Assembly: GCF_001909055.1 (NCBI RefSeq)
Contig: NZ_LVWI01000070.1
Location: forward strand, 123,589-187,588
Direction of reading: 5' to 3'
DNA from: Paenibacillus helianthi
GTDB lineage: Bacteria; Bacillota; Bacilli; Paenibacillales; Paenibacillaceae
Length of the DNA: 64,000 nucleotides
A program made the position numbers and the translations under genes. Positions 33,892-42,234 of this stretch are shown here, in pieces (position 1 is the first letter of the stretch; each line of letters begins with the position of its first letter). The notes under the pieces are model-generated. The model was not told the origin of the DNA, did not search any database, and worked only from the letters and a program-made list of their open reading frames with translations.

Positions 33892-34608
33892 ATGAATAAG
33901 AAAATTGTAGGTGTATTTTATACCGAACATGAGGCTTCGCAGGCTATTGAGGAGTTAAAAGGCCGCGGATTTATGACAGAGGATATCTCAGTGATTGCAC
34001 GGAACAAACAGGATGTCGAAACTATCAATAATGAAACGGGTACCAAAGCGCCTGAGGGAATGGCTTCAGGGGCGGCAACCGGCGGTGTGCTGGGAGGTGT
34101 GACCGGACTTCTGGCAGGTATCGGAGCACTGGCGATTCCAGGGATTGGCCCTATTCTTGCGGCGGGACCCATTGCGGCTACGCTGGCGGGAGCTGCGGTG
34201 GGAGCGGGAACTGGCGGACTTGTCGGCGGACTGATTGGACTCGGCATACCGGAGGATGAAGCACAGAGCTACGACAACTATGTGGACGAGGGCCGGATTC
34301 TTGTCATGGTGGATGCGGACAGCTCCCGGGCCAATGATGTATATTCCGTGCTCCGCAATCATAACTCCGCCAATTCCGACCGTTATGTAGATGAAGCGAT
34401 TCCTGAAAGTGAGGCTGCGGCCAGCGCCCGTTATTCAGTCAGTGACACTGTAGATGCCGCATTCAACGGCTCTGGTCTGGAGGGACGCGAGGATACTGGG
34501 CTGGACACGATGAATTCAGAGCGAAACAGAGAAGAGGAAGAACGCAGGCAGCGCCATCTCCGCCAAGATGAGCTGAATGCTTCCAACAGGCAGAATACGA
34601 ACCGGTAA
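33892..34608 (+). CDS. General stress protein, YflT/GSP17M domain
   Basis: 238 residues. Residues 1-50 (VGVFYTEHEASQAIEELKGR then GFMTEDISVIAR) are the YflT domain; residues 55-120 are an uninterrupted glycine/alanine zipper that could insert into a membrane; then LVMVDADSSRANDVYSVLR and a hydrophilic, glutamate/arginine-rich tail. B. subtilis relatives belong to the sigma-B general stress regulon. AGGAGG precedes the ATG. A very strong hairpin follows. Confidence 0.9.
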   Translation: MNKKIVGVFYTEHEASQAIEELKGRGFMTEDISVIARNKQDVETINNETGTKAPEGMASGAATGGVLGGVTGLLAGIGALAIPGIGPILAAGPIAATLAGAAVGAGTGGLVGGLIGLGIPEDEAQSYDNYVDEGRILVMVDADSSRANDVYSVLRNHNSANSDRYVDEAIPESEAAASARYSVSDTVDAAFNGSGLEGREDTGLDTMNSERNREEEERRQRHLRQDELNASNRQNTNR

Positions 34609-34652
34609 AGTGTAAGTTAACAGGTATAGTGGTGTATGACTTAATATATTTT

Positions 34653-34709
34653 CCATACAAGAAGGGTATCTCAGGTCCAGCCGGACCATGGGATACCCTT
34701 CTTGTATGG
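34653..34709. terminator. Long perfect hairpin after the stress-protein gene
   Basis: CCATACAAGAAGGGTATC pairs with GATACCCTTCTTGTATGG, with an inner GGTCC/GGACC stem. T runs are absent, so it may be a bidirectional terminator or an element end; it abuts the IS630 remnant. Confidence 0.6.
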
Positions 34710-34735
34710 AGTGAATCAACGGATTGTGATGGGAC

Positions 34736-34945
34736 CAGAATACTAAACCAGATCTCAATTTCGTTTAGCCATGAACAGTGTTTAGGCGTATACACAAACC
34801 GAATGTGGTGGCTGGAATCTGCTAAAAATCGTGCACGGCTGGTTTTGGTGGCCAGAATGCCATGCTTTCCCTTTTGATCGAGAGGTTCGTCCAGATGACC
34901 ACAATCTGGCCGGTCGCCTCTTCCTCTTCATAGGCAATCGCAACG
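34736..34945 (-). mobile_element. IS630-family transposase remnant
   Basis: Minus-strand pieces: EEEEATGQIVVIWTNLS around 34945-34880, then after a break ARFLADSSHHIRFVYTPKHC and SWLNEIEIWFSIL to 34736. YTPKHCSWLNEIEIWFSIL is the last conserved block (third acidic residue) of IS630-type DDE transposases, and ATGQIV belongs to the block after the first aspartate. The middle is deleted and both ends are lost. Confidence 0.8.
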
Positions 34946-35105
34946 ATTTACGACTTGTTGCTTCGTTACACCGGAGCGAAACGGATAAATCCCGGATAAT
35001 GGAGATGAGACCCAACTGATCGGAACGCAGAATGAAGCTGATGACAATGACAACGAACCAATGAAAAGCGTCTCCAGAATTGCGTCATACTGAACATAAT
35101 TGATA

Positions 35106-35134
35106 TTGATAATCATTATCAGTTATGTTAATAT
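35106..35134 (+). promoter_or_regulatory. Sigma-A promoter with overlapping Fur box for the suf island
   Basis: TTGATA (35106-35111), 17-base spacer, TAATAT (35129-35134). TGATAATCATTATCA at 35107-35121 is a perfect 7-1-7 Fur box lying on the -35 element, so iron-loaded Fur should block transcription. Confidence 0.85.
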
Positions 35135-35136
35135 AG

Positions 35137-35158
35137 TTTTGTTCACATGTGAACAAAA
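35137..35158. promoter_or_regulatory. Perfect 22-base palindrome, likely MarR operator
   Basis: TTTTGTTCACA followed by its exact reverse complement TGTGAACAAAA, placed at the transcription start just upstream of the MarR-type gene. The site class and position suit autoregulation. Confidence 0.7.
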
Positions 35159-35228
35159 AAGAATTGCAATATATTGCTGACACTGCACCTTGGTCTGCAA
35201 CTACTACAAGAGAGGGGAGATTGCAAAA

Positions 35229-35750
35229 TTGGAGTTTCAAAATCATTTTAAAGGTCATCTTTACGAGCAATATATAAGAATGCTGCATCTGAACGAGTTG
35301 TATACCGAACAAGAATTTAATTCGTTTCGGCAACAGGCCAGAAAGTACCAGATTGACATGCTCTCCAACAATATTACTAGTGTACACGTTATTGATTGCA
35401 TTGGTGATTATGAACCGATCAATCATACCGGGATTGTGGAGAAGATGGGGTTGTCCAAAGCTGGCATTACTAAAATTAGTTCAAAGCTGCTGGAAATGGG
35501 CTTCATTATGAGAAGTCAACTGAACAACAATCGTAAGGAGATTTACTTTAGTTTAACGGATAAGGGAAGACACGTTTATCATTTGCATAAGGAGCTGCAC
35601 AAAGAAAAAGAAGAAAGGTTTTACCAATTCATGGAATCCTATTCAGAGGTTGAACTGCAGACTATTGGAAAATTTATGAGTGATTTGGTGGCGCGTGCCG
35701 AAGAATACTCCGAAGGGAAGTTTACGATAAATGACGACATTAAAGATTGA
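35229..35750 (+). CDS. MarR-family regulator of the suf island
   Basis: 173 residues. Winged helix: VHVIDCIGDYEPINHTGIVE, recognition helix LSKAGITKISSKLLEMGFI and wing NNNRKEIYFSLTDKGRHVYH, with flanking dimer helices. TTG at 35229 follows GGGGAGA; the longer frame has no site. Its last 20 bases overlap sufC, so it is translationally coupled to the operon. No cysteine cluster pattern is seen, so its ligand is not predicted. Genes before and behind are transposase scraps and suf genes, so this regulator travels with the suf set. Confidence 0.88.
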   Translation: MEFQNHFKGHLYEQYIRMLHLNELYTEQEFNSFRQQARKYQIDMLSNNITSVHVIDCIGDYEPINHTGIVEKMGLSKAGITKISSKLLEMGFIMRSQLNNNRKEIYFSLTDKGRHVYHLHKELHKEKEERFYQFMESYSEVELQTIGKFMSDLVARAEEYSEGKFTINDDIKD

Positions 35751-36510
35751 GGAATTAAGATCCGAGATTGAAGGGAAAGAAATTTTAAAAGGGCTCACAC
35801 TGGAGATTCAGGGCGGAGAGATTCATGCGATTATGGGGCCTAACGGGACGGGGAAAAGTACGTTGGCTTCTGCGTTAATGGGCCATCCAAAATATGAGGT
35901 TACCGGCGGCAAGGTGACATTGGACGATGAAGACCTTCTGGAGATGGAGGTGGATGAGCGTGCCCGGGCAGGCTTGTTCCTCGCTATGCAATACCCAAGT
36001 GAAATTGCCGGCGTAACGAACTCGGACTTTCTCAGAAGTGCCATCAATGCACGGCGTGAAGAGGGCCAGGAGATATCATTAATCCGTTTCATCCGTGAAT
36101 TGGAGAACAAAATGAAGGGGCTAGAGATGAACCCGGAATTCGCGCATCGTTATTTGAATGAGGGATTTTCGGGCGGTGAAAAAAAGCGGAATGAGATTTT
36201 GCAAATGATGCTGCTTGAACCCAAGTTTGTGATTTTGGATGAAGTAGATTCCGGGCTTGATATTGATGCACTGCGTATTGTAGCCAATGGTGTAAATGAG
36301 CTGCGCAGTCCAGACAGAGGATTTATCATCATTACCCATTATCAGCGCCTGCTGAACTATATTACCCCGGATTTTGTGCATGTCATGATGCAAGGCCGGA
36401 TTGTCAAATCTGGCGGCCCGGAGCTTGCACACCGTTTAGAGGCAGAAGGGTACGATTGGGTAAAAGAGGAGCTTGGGATTACGGATGAGACGGTAGGCGG
36501 GGAAGTATGA
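35731..36510 (+). CDS. sufC: SufC, Fe-S cluster assembly ATPase
   Basis: 259 residues. Walker A GPNGTGKST, signature GFSGGEKKRNEI, Walker B FVILDEVDSGLDID and the switch ITHYQRLLNYI are the SufC hallmarks. It powers the SufBC2D scaffold that builds Fe-S clusters in the cytoplasm. It overlaps the marR end and, by ATGA, a possible start of sufD. Housekeeping Firmicute operons run sufCDSUB; here sufS and sufU are missing, pointing to a second copy. Confidence 0.96.
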   Translation: MTTLKIEELRSEIEGKEILKGLTLEIQGGEIHAIMGPNGTGKSTLASALMGHPKYEVTGGKVTLDDEDLLEMEVDERARAGLFLAMQYPSEIAGVTNSDFLRSAINARREEGQEISLIRFIRELENKMKGLEMNPEFAHRYLNEGFSGGEKKRNEILQMMLLEPKFVILDEVDSGLDIDALRIVANGVNELRSPDRGFIIITHYQRLLNYITPDFVHVMMQGRIVKSGGPELAHRLEAEGYDWVKEELGITDETVGGEV

Positions 36511-36533
36511 AAGCTGAAGAGGAGGAAAAGCAA

Positions 36534-37841
36534 GTGGGTATACAAGCAAAAATTTCAATGAATGCGAACGCTTTATGCGCTTGGTCAAGTGCTAAGGATG
36601 AACCTCGTTGGTTGCTTGAACACCGGATTCGGGCACTCGAGCTGGCAGGGACGCTGGAGCTGCCTAAAGTGGAGAAAATCAAGCTTGAAAAATGGGATAT
36701 CTACGAAAGTGGTGATTACAAAGCTGAGAATGCGTGGTCAGGTTTGGAAGATGCGCCGGAGGTTGTTCGAGGTTTGGTTGCCTCTCCGGTGGAAGGCGGA
36801 CTCATCGTTCAGATCAATTCGGATGTAGTGTACACAGAATTGTCGGCTGATTTAGCCGCCCAGGGAGTAATTTTAACGGACCTGCATACTGCGGCAAAAG
36901 AGCATGAGGAGTTGGTTCAACGTTATCTCTTTCAGGCTGTGAAGCCGGAAGAACACAGATTGTCTGCTGTGCACAGTGCCTTATGGAGTGGTGGCGTTTT
37001 TCTATATGTCCCAGACGGTATAGAGGTTGAAGTTCCCATTCAAGCGATCTTTTATAGCGATACGAGCGGGGCGCTTTTTGCTCCTCACATCTTGATTGTG
37101 ACTGGGAACAACAGCAAGATCAGCTATGTGGATCATTGTATATCGAGAAGAGATGATATCAAGGTTTTGCATAATGGTGTGGTAGAGGTGTTTGCAGGGG
37201 CAGGCTCCAAGGTGCAGGTCGCTTCTGTTCATCAGCTTGCTGCAGCAACAACGGACTTCACCCAGCGGCGTGCGGTTGTTCTTGCGGATGGCGGTATAGA
37301 ATGGATTGTCGGCGAGATGAATAATGGCTATACCGCCAGTGATACCAAGACATTACTCCAGGGCAACGGGTCCATCTCTGACGCTAAGGTGATTGCGGTA
37401 GGCTCTGGGGACCAGAAATTAAGTTATACTACGCAAGCCCAGCATTTTGGCAGAAGCTCGGTGAGCCAAATGATCACACGCGCAGTAATGCGTGAAGAAG
37501 CTATGGCCATTATCAACGGGATTACAAAAATTGAAAAAGGTGCAACCCATTGTGATGGTCAGCAAACAGAACGTGTACTGATGTTAAGTCCAAATGCGCG
37601 CGGTGATGCCAATCCGATCCTGCTGATCGATGAGGATGATGTAACCGCCGGTCATGCTGCATCCGTGGGGCAAGTAAATGCGGAACAAATCTATTATCTG
37701 ATGTCGCGCGGGATCTCACGGAGTGAATCCGAATATCTTGTTATTTTCGGATTCCTCGCTCCTGTCATTTCGGAGATTCCGCTGGAGGGAGTGCGTAGCC
37801 GCCTGCAGGATGTAGTGGAGAAAAAGCTTGGCAGATCATAG
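36534..37841 (+). CDS. sufD: SufD, Fe-S scaffold subunit
   Basis: 435 residues. N-terminal ALCAWSSAKDEPRWLLEHRI, then the parallel beta-helix core, and VTAGHAASVGQVNAEQIYYL, which keeps the histidine equivalent to E. coli SufD His360. GTG at 36534, eight bases after AGGAGG, gives an N-terminus of normal length; ATG at 36507, overlapping the sufC stop, is the alternative. Together with SufB it receives sulfur and iron. Confidence 0.94.
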   Translation: MGIQAKISMNANALCAWSSAKDEPRWLLEHRIRALELAGTLELPKVEKIKLEKWDIYESGDYKAENAWSGLEDAPEVVRGLVASPVEGGLIVQINSDVVYTELSADLAAQGVILTDLHTAAKEHEELVQRYLFQAVKPEEHRLSAVHSALWSGGVFLYVPDGIEVEVPIQAIFYSDTSGALFAPHILIVTGNNSKISYVDHCISRRDDIKVLHNGVVEVFAGAGSKVQVASVHQLAAATTDFTQRRAVVLADGGIEWIVGEMNNGYTASDTKTLLQGNGSISDAKVIAVGSGDQKLSYTTQAQHFGRSSVSQMITRAVMREEAMAIINGITKIEKGATHCDGQQTERVLMLSPNARGDANPILLIDEDDVTAGHAASVGQVNAEQIYYLMSRGISRSESEYLVIFGFLAPVISEIPLEGVRSRLQDVVEKKLGRS

Positions 37842-37894
37842 GCAATCAGAGCCAATCAAAGTGAGGCTTATGAAGGTTAAAAGGAGCGATACTA

Positions 37895-39292
37895 ATGGCT
37901 AAAAAAGCGCCGGATATGGGTGAATATAAATATGGGTTTCGCGATGAGCACCAGTCTATTTTTCAATCTGGAAAAGGTCTGACTGAAGAGATTGTCCGGG
38001 AAATTTCCCGGATCAAGGAAGAGCCGGAGTGGATGCTCGATTTTCGGCTGAAAGCTTTGAAGCAATTCTACAAAATGCCGATGCCCAAGTGGGGAGCGGA
38101 TCTGTCCGGACTAAATCTTGATAACATCCAATATTACGTTCGCCCTTCTGAGAAACAGGGGAAGACCTGGGAGGAGGTTCCCTCCGAGATTAAAGCAACC
38201 TTTGACAAGCTGGGGATTCCTGAAGCGGAGCAAAAGTTTCTGGCGGGTGTATCCGCTCAATACGAGTCGGAAGTAGTCTATCACAGTATGCGGAAGGAAC
38301 TGGAGGATCAGGGCGTTGTTTTCCTTGATACAGATACTGCTTTAAAGCAATATCCTGAAGTGTTCAAGCAACATTTTGGAACGATCATCCCGCCCTCCGA
38401 CAATAAATTTGCTGCGCTTAACAGCGCGGTTTGGTCAGGCGGCAGCTTTGTATACATCCCGAGAGGTGTGCAGTGTGAGGTTCCGATCCAAGGATACTTC
38501 CGGATTAATTCTGAAAATATGGGACAATTCGAGCGGACATTAATTATTGCCGAAGAGGGTAGTTTTATCCATTATGTTGAAGGATGCACAGCACCTATTT
38601 ATAGTACCAGTTCTCTGCATAGCGGAGTGATTGAAATTATTTGCCGCAAAGATTCCCGTGTCCGTTACACGACCATCCAGAATTGGGCTCCTAATATCTA
38701 CAACCTGGTAACCCAAAGGGCTGTAGCAGAGGAAAATGCCACAATGGAATGGGTGGACGGCAACATCGGCTCTAAGGTAACCATGAAGTATCCGGCTGTA
38801 ATCTTGAAAGGAAGGGGAGCCAAGGGGTCCATCCTGTCTATTGCCGTAGCCGGTAAAGATCAGCATCAAGATGCCGGCGCGAAGGTAATTCATCTTGCTC
38901 CCGAGACAACATCTACGATTATATCCAAATCCATCAGCAAGCAGGGCGGCAAAGTAAACTACAGGGGATTGTCGAGCTTCAGCCGCAATTCTGCAGGGTC
39001 CAAGTCCAATATTAAGTGTGATACGTTGATTTTGGATAACCAGTCAACCTCAGATACGATTCCGTACAATGAAGTTAAAAACGATCAGATTACTTTGGAG
39101 CATGAGGCAACAGTATCCAAAGTGTCCGAGGAACAATTGTTTTACTTAATGAGCCGCGGGCTTACAGAACAAGATGCCACACAAATGATTGTAATGGGCT
39201 TTATTGAGCCGTTTACCAAAGAATTGCCGATGGAATATGCCGTTGAAATGAATCGGCTGATTCAATTTGAAATGGAAGGAAGCATCGGTTGA
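37895..39292 (+). CDS. sufB: SufB, Fe-S scaffold subunit
   Basis: 465 residues. Cysteines expected for sulfur transfer and cluster binding are present: YVEGCTAPIY (equivalent to E. coli Cys254) and SNIKCDTLILDNQSTSDTIP (equivalent to Cys405), with LEHEATVSKVSEEQLFYLMS containing the conserved glutamate. So the scaffold looks functional. AAAGGAG precedes the ATG; the gap from sufD is 53 bases. No sufS or sufU follows; instead an unknown small gene and nfu come next. Confidence 0.96.
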   Translation: MAKKAPDMGEYKYGFRDEHQSIFQSGKGLTEEIVREISRIKEEPEWMLDFRLKALKQFYKMPMPKWGADLSGLNLDNIQYYVRPSEKQGKTWEEVPSEIKATFDKLGIPEAEQKFLAGVSAQYESEVVYHSMRKELEDQGVVFLDTDTALKQYPEVFKQHFGTIIPPSDNKFAALNSAVWSGGSFVYIPRGVQCEVPIQGYFRINSENMGQFERTLIIAEEGSFIHYVEGCTAPIYSTSSLHSGVIEIICRKDSRVRYTTIQNWAPNIYNLVTQRAVAEENATMEWVDGNIGSKVTMKYPAVILKGRGAKGSILSIAVAGKDQHQDAGAKVIHLAPETTSTIISKSISKQGGKVNYRGLSSFSRNSAGSKSNIKCDTLILDNQSTSDTIPYNEVKNDQITLEHEATVSKVSEEQLFYLMSRGLTEQDATQMIVMGFIEPFTKELPMEYAVEMNRLIQFEMEGSIG

Positions 39293-39320
39293 TTCATTAA
39301 GGAAGTACGAGGTGTTAGTA

Positions 39321-39548
39321 ATGAAGAAAAAGAATTCGGACAATACAGAACTAGCTCAAATTACCCGAGAGATACGGAAACTTCAGTTCTACTTCAACAT
39401 GCTGTCAGGATTGAGCGCAAGTTGTGGTGTGATGATACCTTTAGATTCTGTATATACGGCTATAAGGGAACTTTCGGATCAAGAGGCCATTCTTAGGCAA
39501 AAAGCAAAGGATCACTCAGACTATCTAGGTGAAAAAGGCTTAAATTGA
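39321..39548 (+). CDS. Unrecognised 75-residue protein inside the suf operon
   Basis: Not recognised. A basic N-terminus (KKKNSDNTELAQITREIRKL) leads into a helix, a small hydrophobic turn with one cysteine (MLSGLSASCGVMIPLDSVY) and a charged helix (AIRELSDQEAILRQKAKDHS). Soluble, probably two helices. GAGGTG precedes the ATG at 39321, 28 bases after sufB, and nfu begins 32 bases after its stop, so it belongs to the operon. The single cysteine could take part in sulfur handling, but that is speculation. Confidence 0.72.
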   Translation: MKKKNSDNTELAQITREIRKLQFYFNMLSGLSASCGVMIPLDSVYTAIRELSDQEAILRQKAKDHSDYLGEKGLN

Positions 39549-39580
39549 CTGTTGGGAAAACAATGAGAGGAGCTGACATA

Positions 39581-39820
39581 ATGGAGGAGAATGGAATTTT
39601 ATTCGATGAAGTATCGGAGGTGCTTCTCAAACTACGTCCTTTCTTACTGCGTGACGGTGGAGATGCTGAACTCGTCGAAGTTGAGAACGGTATAGCCAAA
39701 TTAAGATTTTTGGGAGCTTGCAACGGTTGCCCAAGTGCTACGATTACGCTAAAGGTTGCTATTGAGCGCGCAATTCTTGAGGAAATCGATGAGATTAAAG
39801 AAGTTGTACAAGTTTTTTAA
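39581..39820 (+). CDS. nfu: Nfu-type Fe-S carrier (NifU C-terminal domain)
   Basis: 79 residues, a bare NifU C-terminal domain as in YutI: VLLKLRPFLLRDGGDAELVE and the cluster-binding motif GACNGCPSATITLK. It takes nascent clusters from SufBCD to target proteins. GAGGAG precedes the ATG at 39581. It closes the operon; IS256 remnant sequence begins about 30 bases later. Confidence 0.93.
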   Translation: MEENGILFDEVSEVLLKLRPFLLRDGGDAELVEVENGIAKLRFLGACNGCPSATITLKVAIERAILEEIDEIKEVVQVF

Positions 39821-39853
39821 ACTTCTTTTAACAGAGACGAATTAACAGTGCAG

Positions 39854-40090
39854 ATGGAGGTCATCAATCTCGTCATAGGGATTAACCAGCTCGGCCATCG
39901 GGAGATACTCGGATTTTACGTGGAAGGCCATGAGAGTTCAAACGGTTGGCGTGAGGTCCCAGAAGACCTGTATCACCGTGGAGCGACGGAGGTATGGGTA
40001 GGCATCTTTGACGCTCCTCCTCCGCTGCTGCCGCCGATTTTTGGGGTTTTTCACTGTATGCTCAGAGGGTCTAATTATCTCTACCTCTGA
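39854..40090 (+). mobile_element. IS256-family transposase remnant
   Basis: The frame reads INLVIGINQLGHREILGFYV then ESSNGWREVPEDLYHRGATE and GIFDAP before diverging. This is the central block of IS256/Mutator transposases (VIGIN..G.REILGFYVG..ES..GW). Both ends are missing. Confidence 0.8.
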
Positions 40091-40165
40091 GCATAAATCC
40101 CCGTAGTCAATCCCCTCTATACCATCCTCCAGACAGGCTAGTACATCACAGTTGAAACAAACCCT

Positions 40166-40264
40166 TCATTTAGGCACAGAGGGGCTTCCCTTCCGGGTCG
40201 TCCCCATCGACGACGCCACAATCTGGCCGGTCGCCACGTCAAAACCGGGAATGAGGCTAAGCGT
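40166..40264 (-). mobile_element. Second IS630-family transposase remnant
   Basis: Minus-strand frame TLSLIPGFDVATGQIVASSM then GTTR and a stop matches the block following the first catalytic aspartate of IS630 transposases. It shares the 19-base string CACAATCTGGCCGGTCGCC (plus strand) with the remnant at 34736-34945. Confidence 0.65.
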
Positions 40265-40299
40265 GTAAGAGTTTTCTTCATACTATCTCTTACACATTT
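40263..40299 (+). terminator. Hairpin with T run, possible end of the suf island transcript
   Basis: GTGTAAGAG (40263-40271) pairs with CTCTTACAC (40287-40295) followed by ATTTTAGG. Confidence 0.5.
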
Positions 40300-40354
40300 T
40301 AGGAGCTAGTGAATTGCTGGGATTTTTCAGCTACGTTGTACTAGACGACATCAA

Positions 40355-41350
40355 TTAGATGAGAGCCGCATTTTGCCGGCTGGTGGCCACCTGCGGAATA
40401 TCCTTGCCAGGCAGGAAGTGTATGCTGCGGATATAACGGATGGTGCGGCTCTGCGCCCGCATAATGACGGAATGGGTCTCGGCACGCTCCTTGCCGATGA
40501 AGCGGACTCCGTTAAGGAATTCGCCGGAGGTTACACCGGTCGCCGCGAAGATGACATCTCCCGTACCAACCATATCCTCCATCGAGAGCACGCGTGTCGG
40601 GTTCTCAATACCCATTAAGAGGCAGCGCTGCATCTCGAAGGGACCGTCCGGCAGCAGCTTGCCTTGCAGCTCCCCGCCGAGGCATTTCAGTGCGGCAGCA
40701 GCCAGCACGCCTTCCGGTGCTCCGCCGGAGCCCATGTACAGATCGACATCGCTGTCCGGCAGTGCTGCCGCGATAGCTCCAGCGACATCGCCGTGGCCGA
40801 TCAGCTTGACGCGCACGCCCAGCCCGCGCAGGGTGGCGATCAGCTTCTCGTGCCGCTTGCGGTCAAGGACCATTACCGTCAGCTCGGAGAGCGCTTTGCC
40901 GGTGATGAGGCTGGCTTTGCGCAATGTGACTTCGGCCGGTTCTTCTAGGCTGAGCCTGCCGGCGAGCTCGGGACCGCAGGCCAGCTTCTCCATATAGATG
41001 TCAGGCGCATGCAGCAGGCTGCCCCGGTCGGCGATGGCAATCACGGATTGGGCATTGTGAAGCCCGCAGGCTACTACCTCCGTGCCTTCCAGAGGATCTA
41101 CGGCTACATCAACGGAGGGACCGGTACGGTTCCCGACCTGCTCGCCGATGTAGAGCATCGGAGCTTCGTCCATCTCACCCTCCCCAATGACCACAGTCCC
41201 ATCAATGGAGACGGAATCAAACATGGAACGGATGGCGGTTGTAGCCGCATCATCCGCAGCATTTTTATCGCCTCTTCCGATCCAGCGGGCTGAGGATAAA
41301 GCGCCCAATTCAGTTACCCGTACAATTTCCAGTGCCAATTCGCGTTCCAT
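40355..41350 (-). CDS. glpX: Class II fructose-1,6-bisphosphatase
   Basis: 331 residues. Metal- and substrate-site motifs SARWIGRGDKNAADDAAT, VVIGEGEMDEAPMLYIGE, VAVDPLEGTEVVA and YMGSGGAPEGVLAAAALKCL identify GlpX. It hydrolyses fructose 1,6-bisphosphate in gluconeogenesis. It follows the PPDK regulator and ccpN genes on the same strand, a gluconeogenic neighbourhood. The suf-island debris ends about 90 bases downstream of its stop. Confidence 0.96.
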   Translation of the reverse strand: MERELALEIVRVTELGALSSARWIGRGDKNAADDAATTAIRSMFDSVSIDGTVVIGEGEMDEAPMLYIGEQVGNRTGPSVDVAVDPLEGTEVVACGLHNAQSVIAIADRGSLLHAPDIYMEKLACGPELAGRLSLEEPAEVTLRKASLITGKALSELTVMVLDRKRHEKLIATLRGLGVRVKLIGHGDVAGAIAAALPDSDVDLYMGSGGAPEGVLAAAALKCLGGELQGKLLPDGPFEMQRCLLMGIENPTRVLSMEDMVGTGDVIFAATGVTSGEFLNGVRFIGKERAETHSVIMRAQSRTIRYIRSIHFLPGKDIPQVATSRQNAALI

Positions 41351-41404
41351 ATGATTTCCCTCCAGTATAATATTTGTATAGGTTCAAGCCTGAATCAGCA
41401 AAGC

Positions 41405-42217
41405 TTACGGAGAATCGGTAATATAGCCCATAATAATACCTGCTGTTTCTTCAATCGCCTTGTTTGTAATATCAATAACAGGACAGCCCAGCTTGCCGAA
41501 CAGCAAGGCAGCGTATTCCATCTCTTCAGTAATGCGCTCCAGGCTGGCATATTGCGAACCTGCCGGAAGTCCAAGCTGCTTCAGACGTTCGGAGCGGATC
41601 TTCAGCATATACTCGGGCTTCATCGTAAGCCCGATGAGCCGGTTCGGCGGCAGGCTCATCAGCTGCTGCGGCGGGCCGATTTCGGGAACGATCGGGTAGT
41701 TCACGACCTTTTTGCCCCGGTGAGCAAGAAAGATACTGAGCGGGGTTTTGGAGGTGCGTGACATGCCCAGCAGTACAATATCCGCCTTTAGCATCGCGCC
41801 AAGATCGCGTCCGTCGTCACAGGCCACGGTGAATTCAATCGCCTCGATCCGGCGAAAGTAATCCTCGTCGAGCTGGTGAAGCAGCCCGGGCCGGGCCTGG
41901 GGCGCATCATCAAAGGTATCAATGAAGGCTTGCATCATCGGGCCCATGATATCTACAATCCGCAGGTCGAGGCGCACCGCTTCTTCACGGATCATCTCCC
42001 GCAGCTCCGGTTGGACCAGCGTGTAGGCGACAAAGCCCTGAAGCTGAGCGGTCTCCTCCATCAGCTTCCTGAGCTCGTCTTCATGTCTTACGTTGCCGTA
42101 TCTTCTGATCGTGACACGCTGATTCTGGAATTGGTGGATAACAGCCTGCACGACAGCCTCCGCTGTATCCCCAATAGAATCTGAGCATATCGTTATGAAA
42201 TGTGAGGATGGCTCCAT
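41405..42217 (-). CDS. Pyruvate,phosphate dikinase regulatory protein (bifunctional kinase/phosphatase, DUF299)
   Basis: 270 residues. The family pattern is clear: FITICSDSIGDTAEAVVQAV, the P-loop GMSRTSKTPLSIFLAHRG, KVVNYPIVPEIGPP and QYASLERITEEMEYA. The protein switches PPDK/PEP synthase on and off by ADP-dependent phosphorylation and Pi-dependent dephosphorylation. It lies 17 bases after ccpN, the same pairing as yqzB-yqfL in B. subtilis. Confidence 0.95.
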   Translation of the reverse strand: MEPSSHFITICSDSIGDTAEAVVQAVIHQFQNQRVTIRRYGNVRHEDELRKLMEETAQLQGFVAYTLVQPELREMIREEAVRLDLRIVDIMGPMMQAFIDTFDDAPQARPGLLHQLDEDYFRRIEAIEFTVACDDGRDLGAMLKADIVLLGMSRTSKTPLSIFLAHRGKKVVNYPIVPEIGPPQQLMSLPPNRLIGLTMKPEYMLKIRSERLKQLGLPAGSQYASLERITEEMEYAALLFGKLGCPVIDITNKAIEETAGIIMGYITDSP

Positions 42218-42234
42218 GCTTTTGATTCCCCCCG

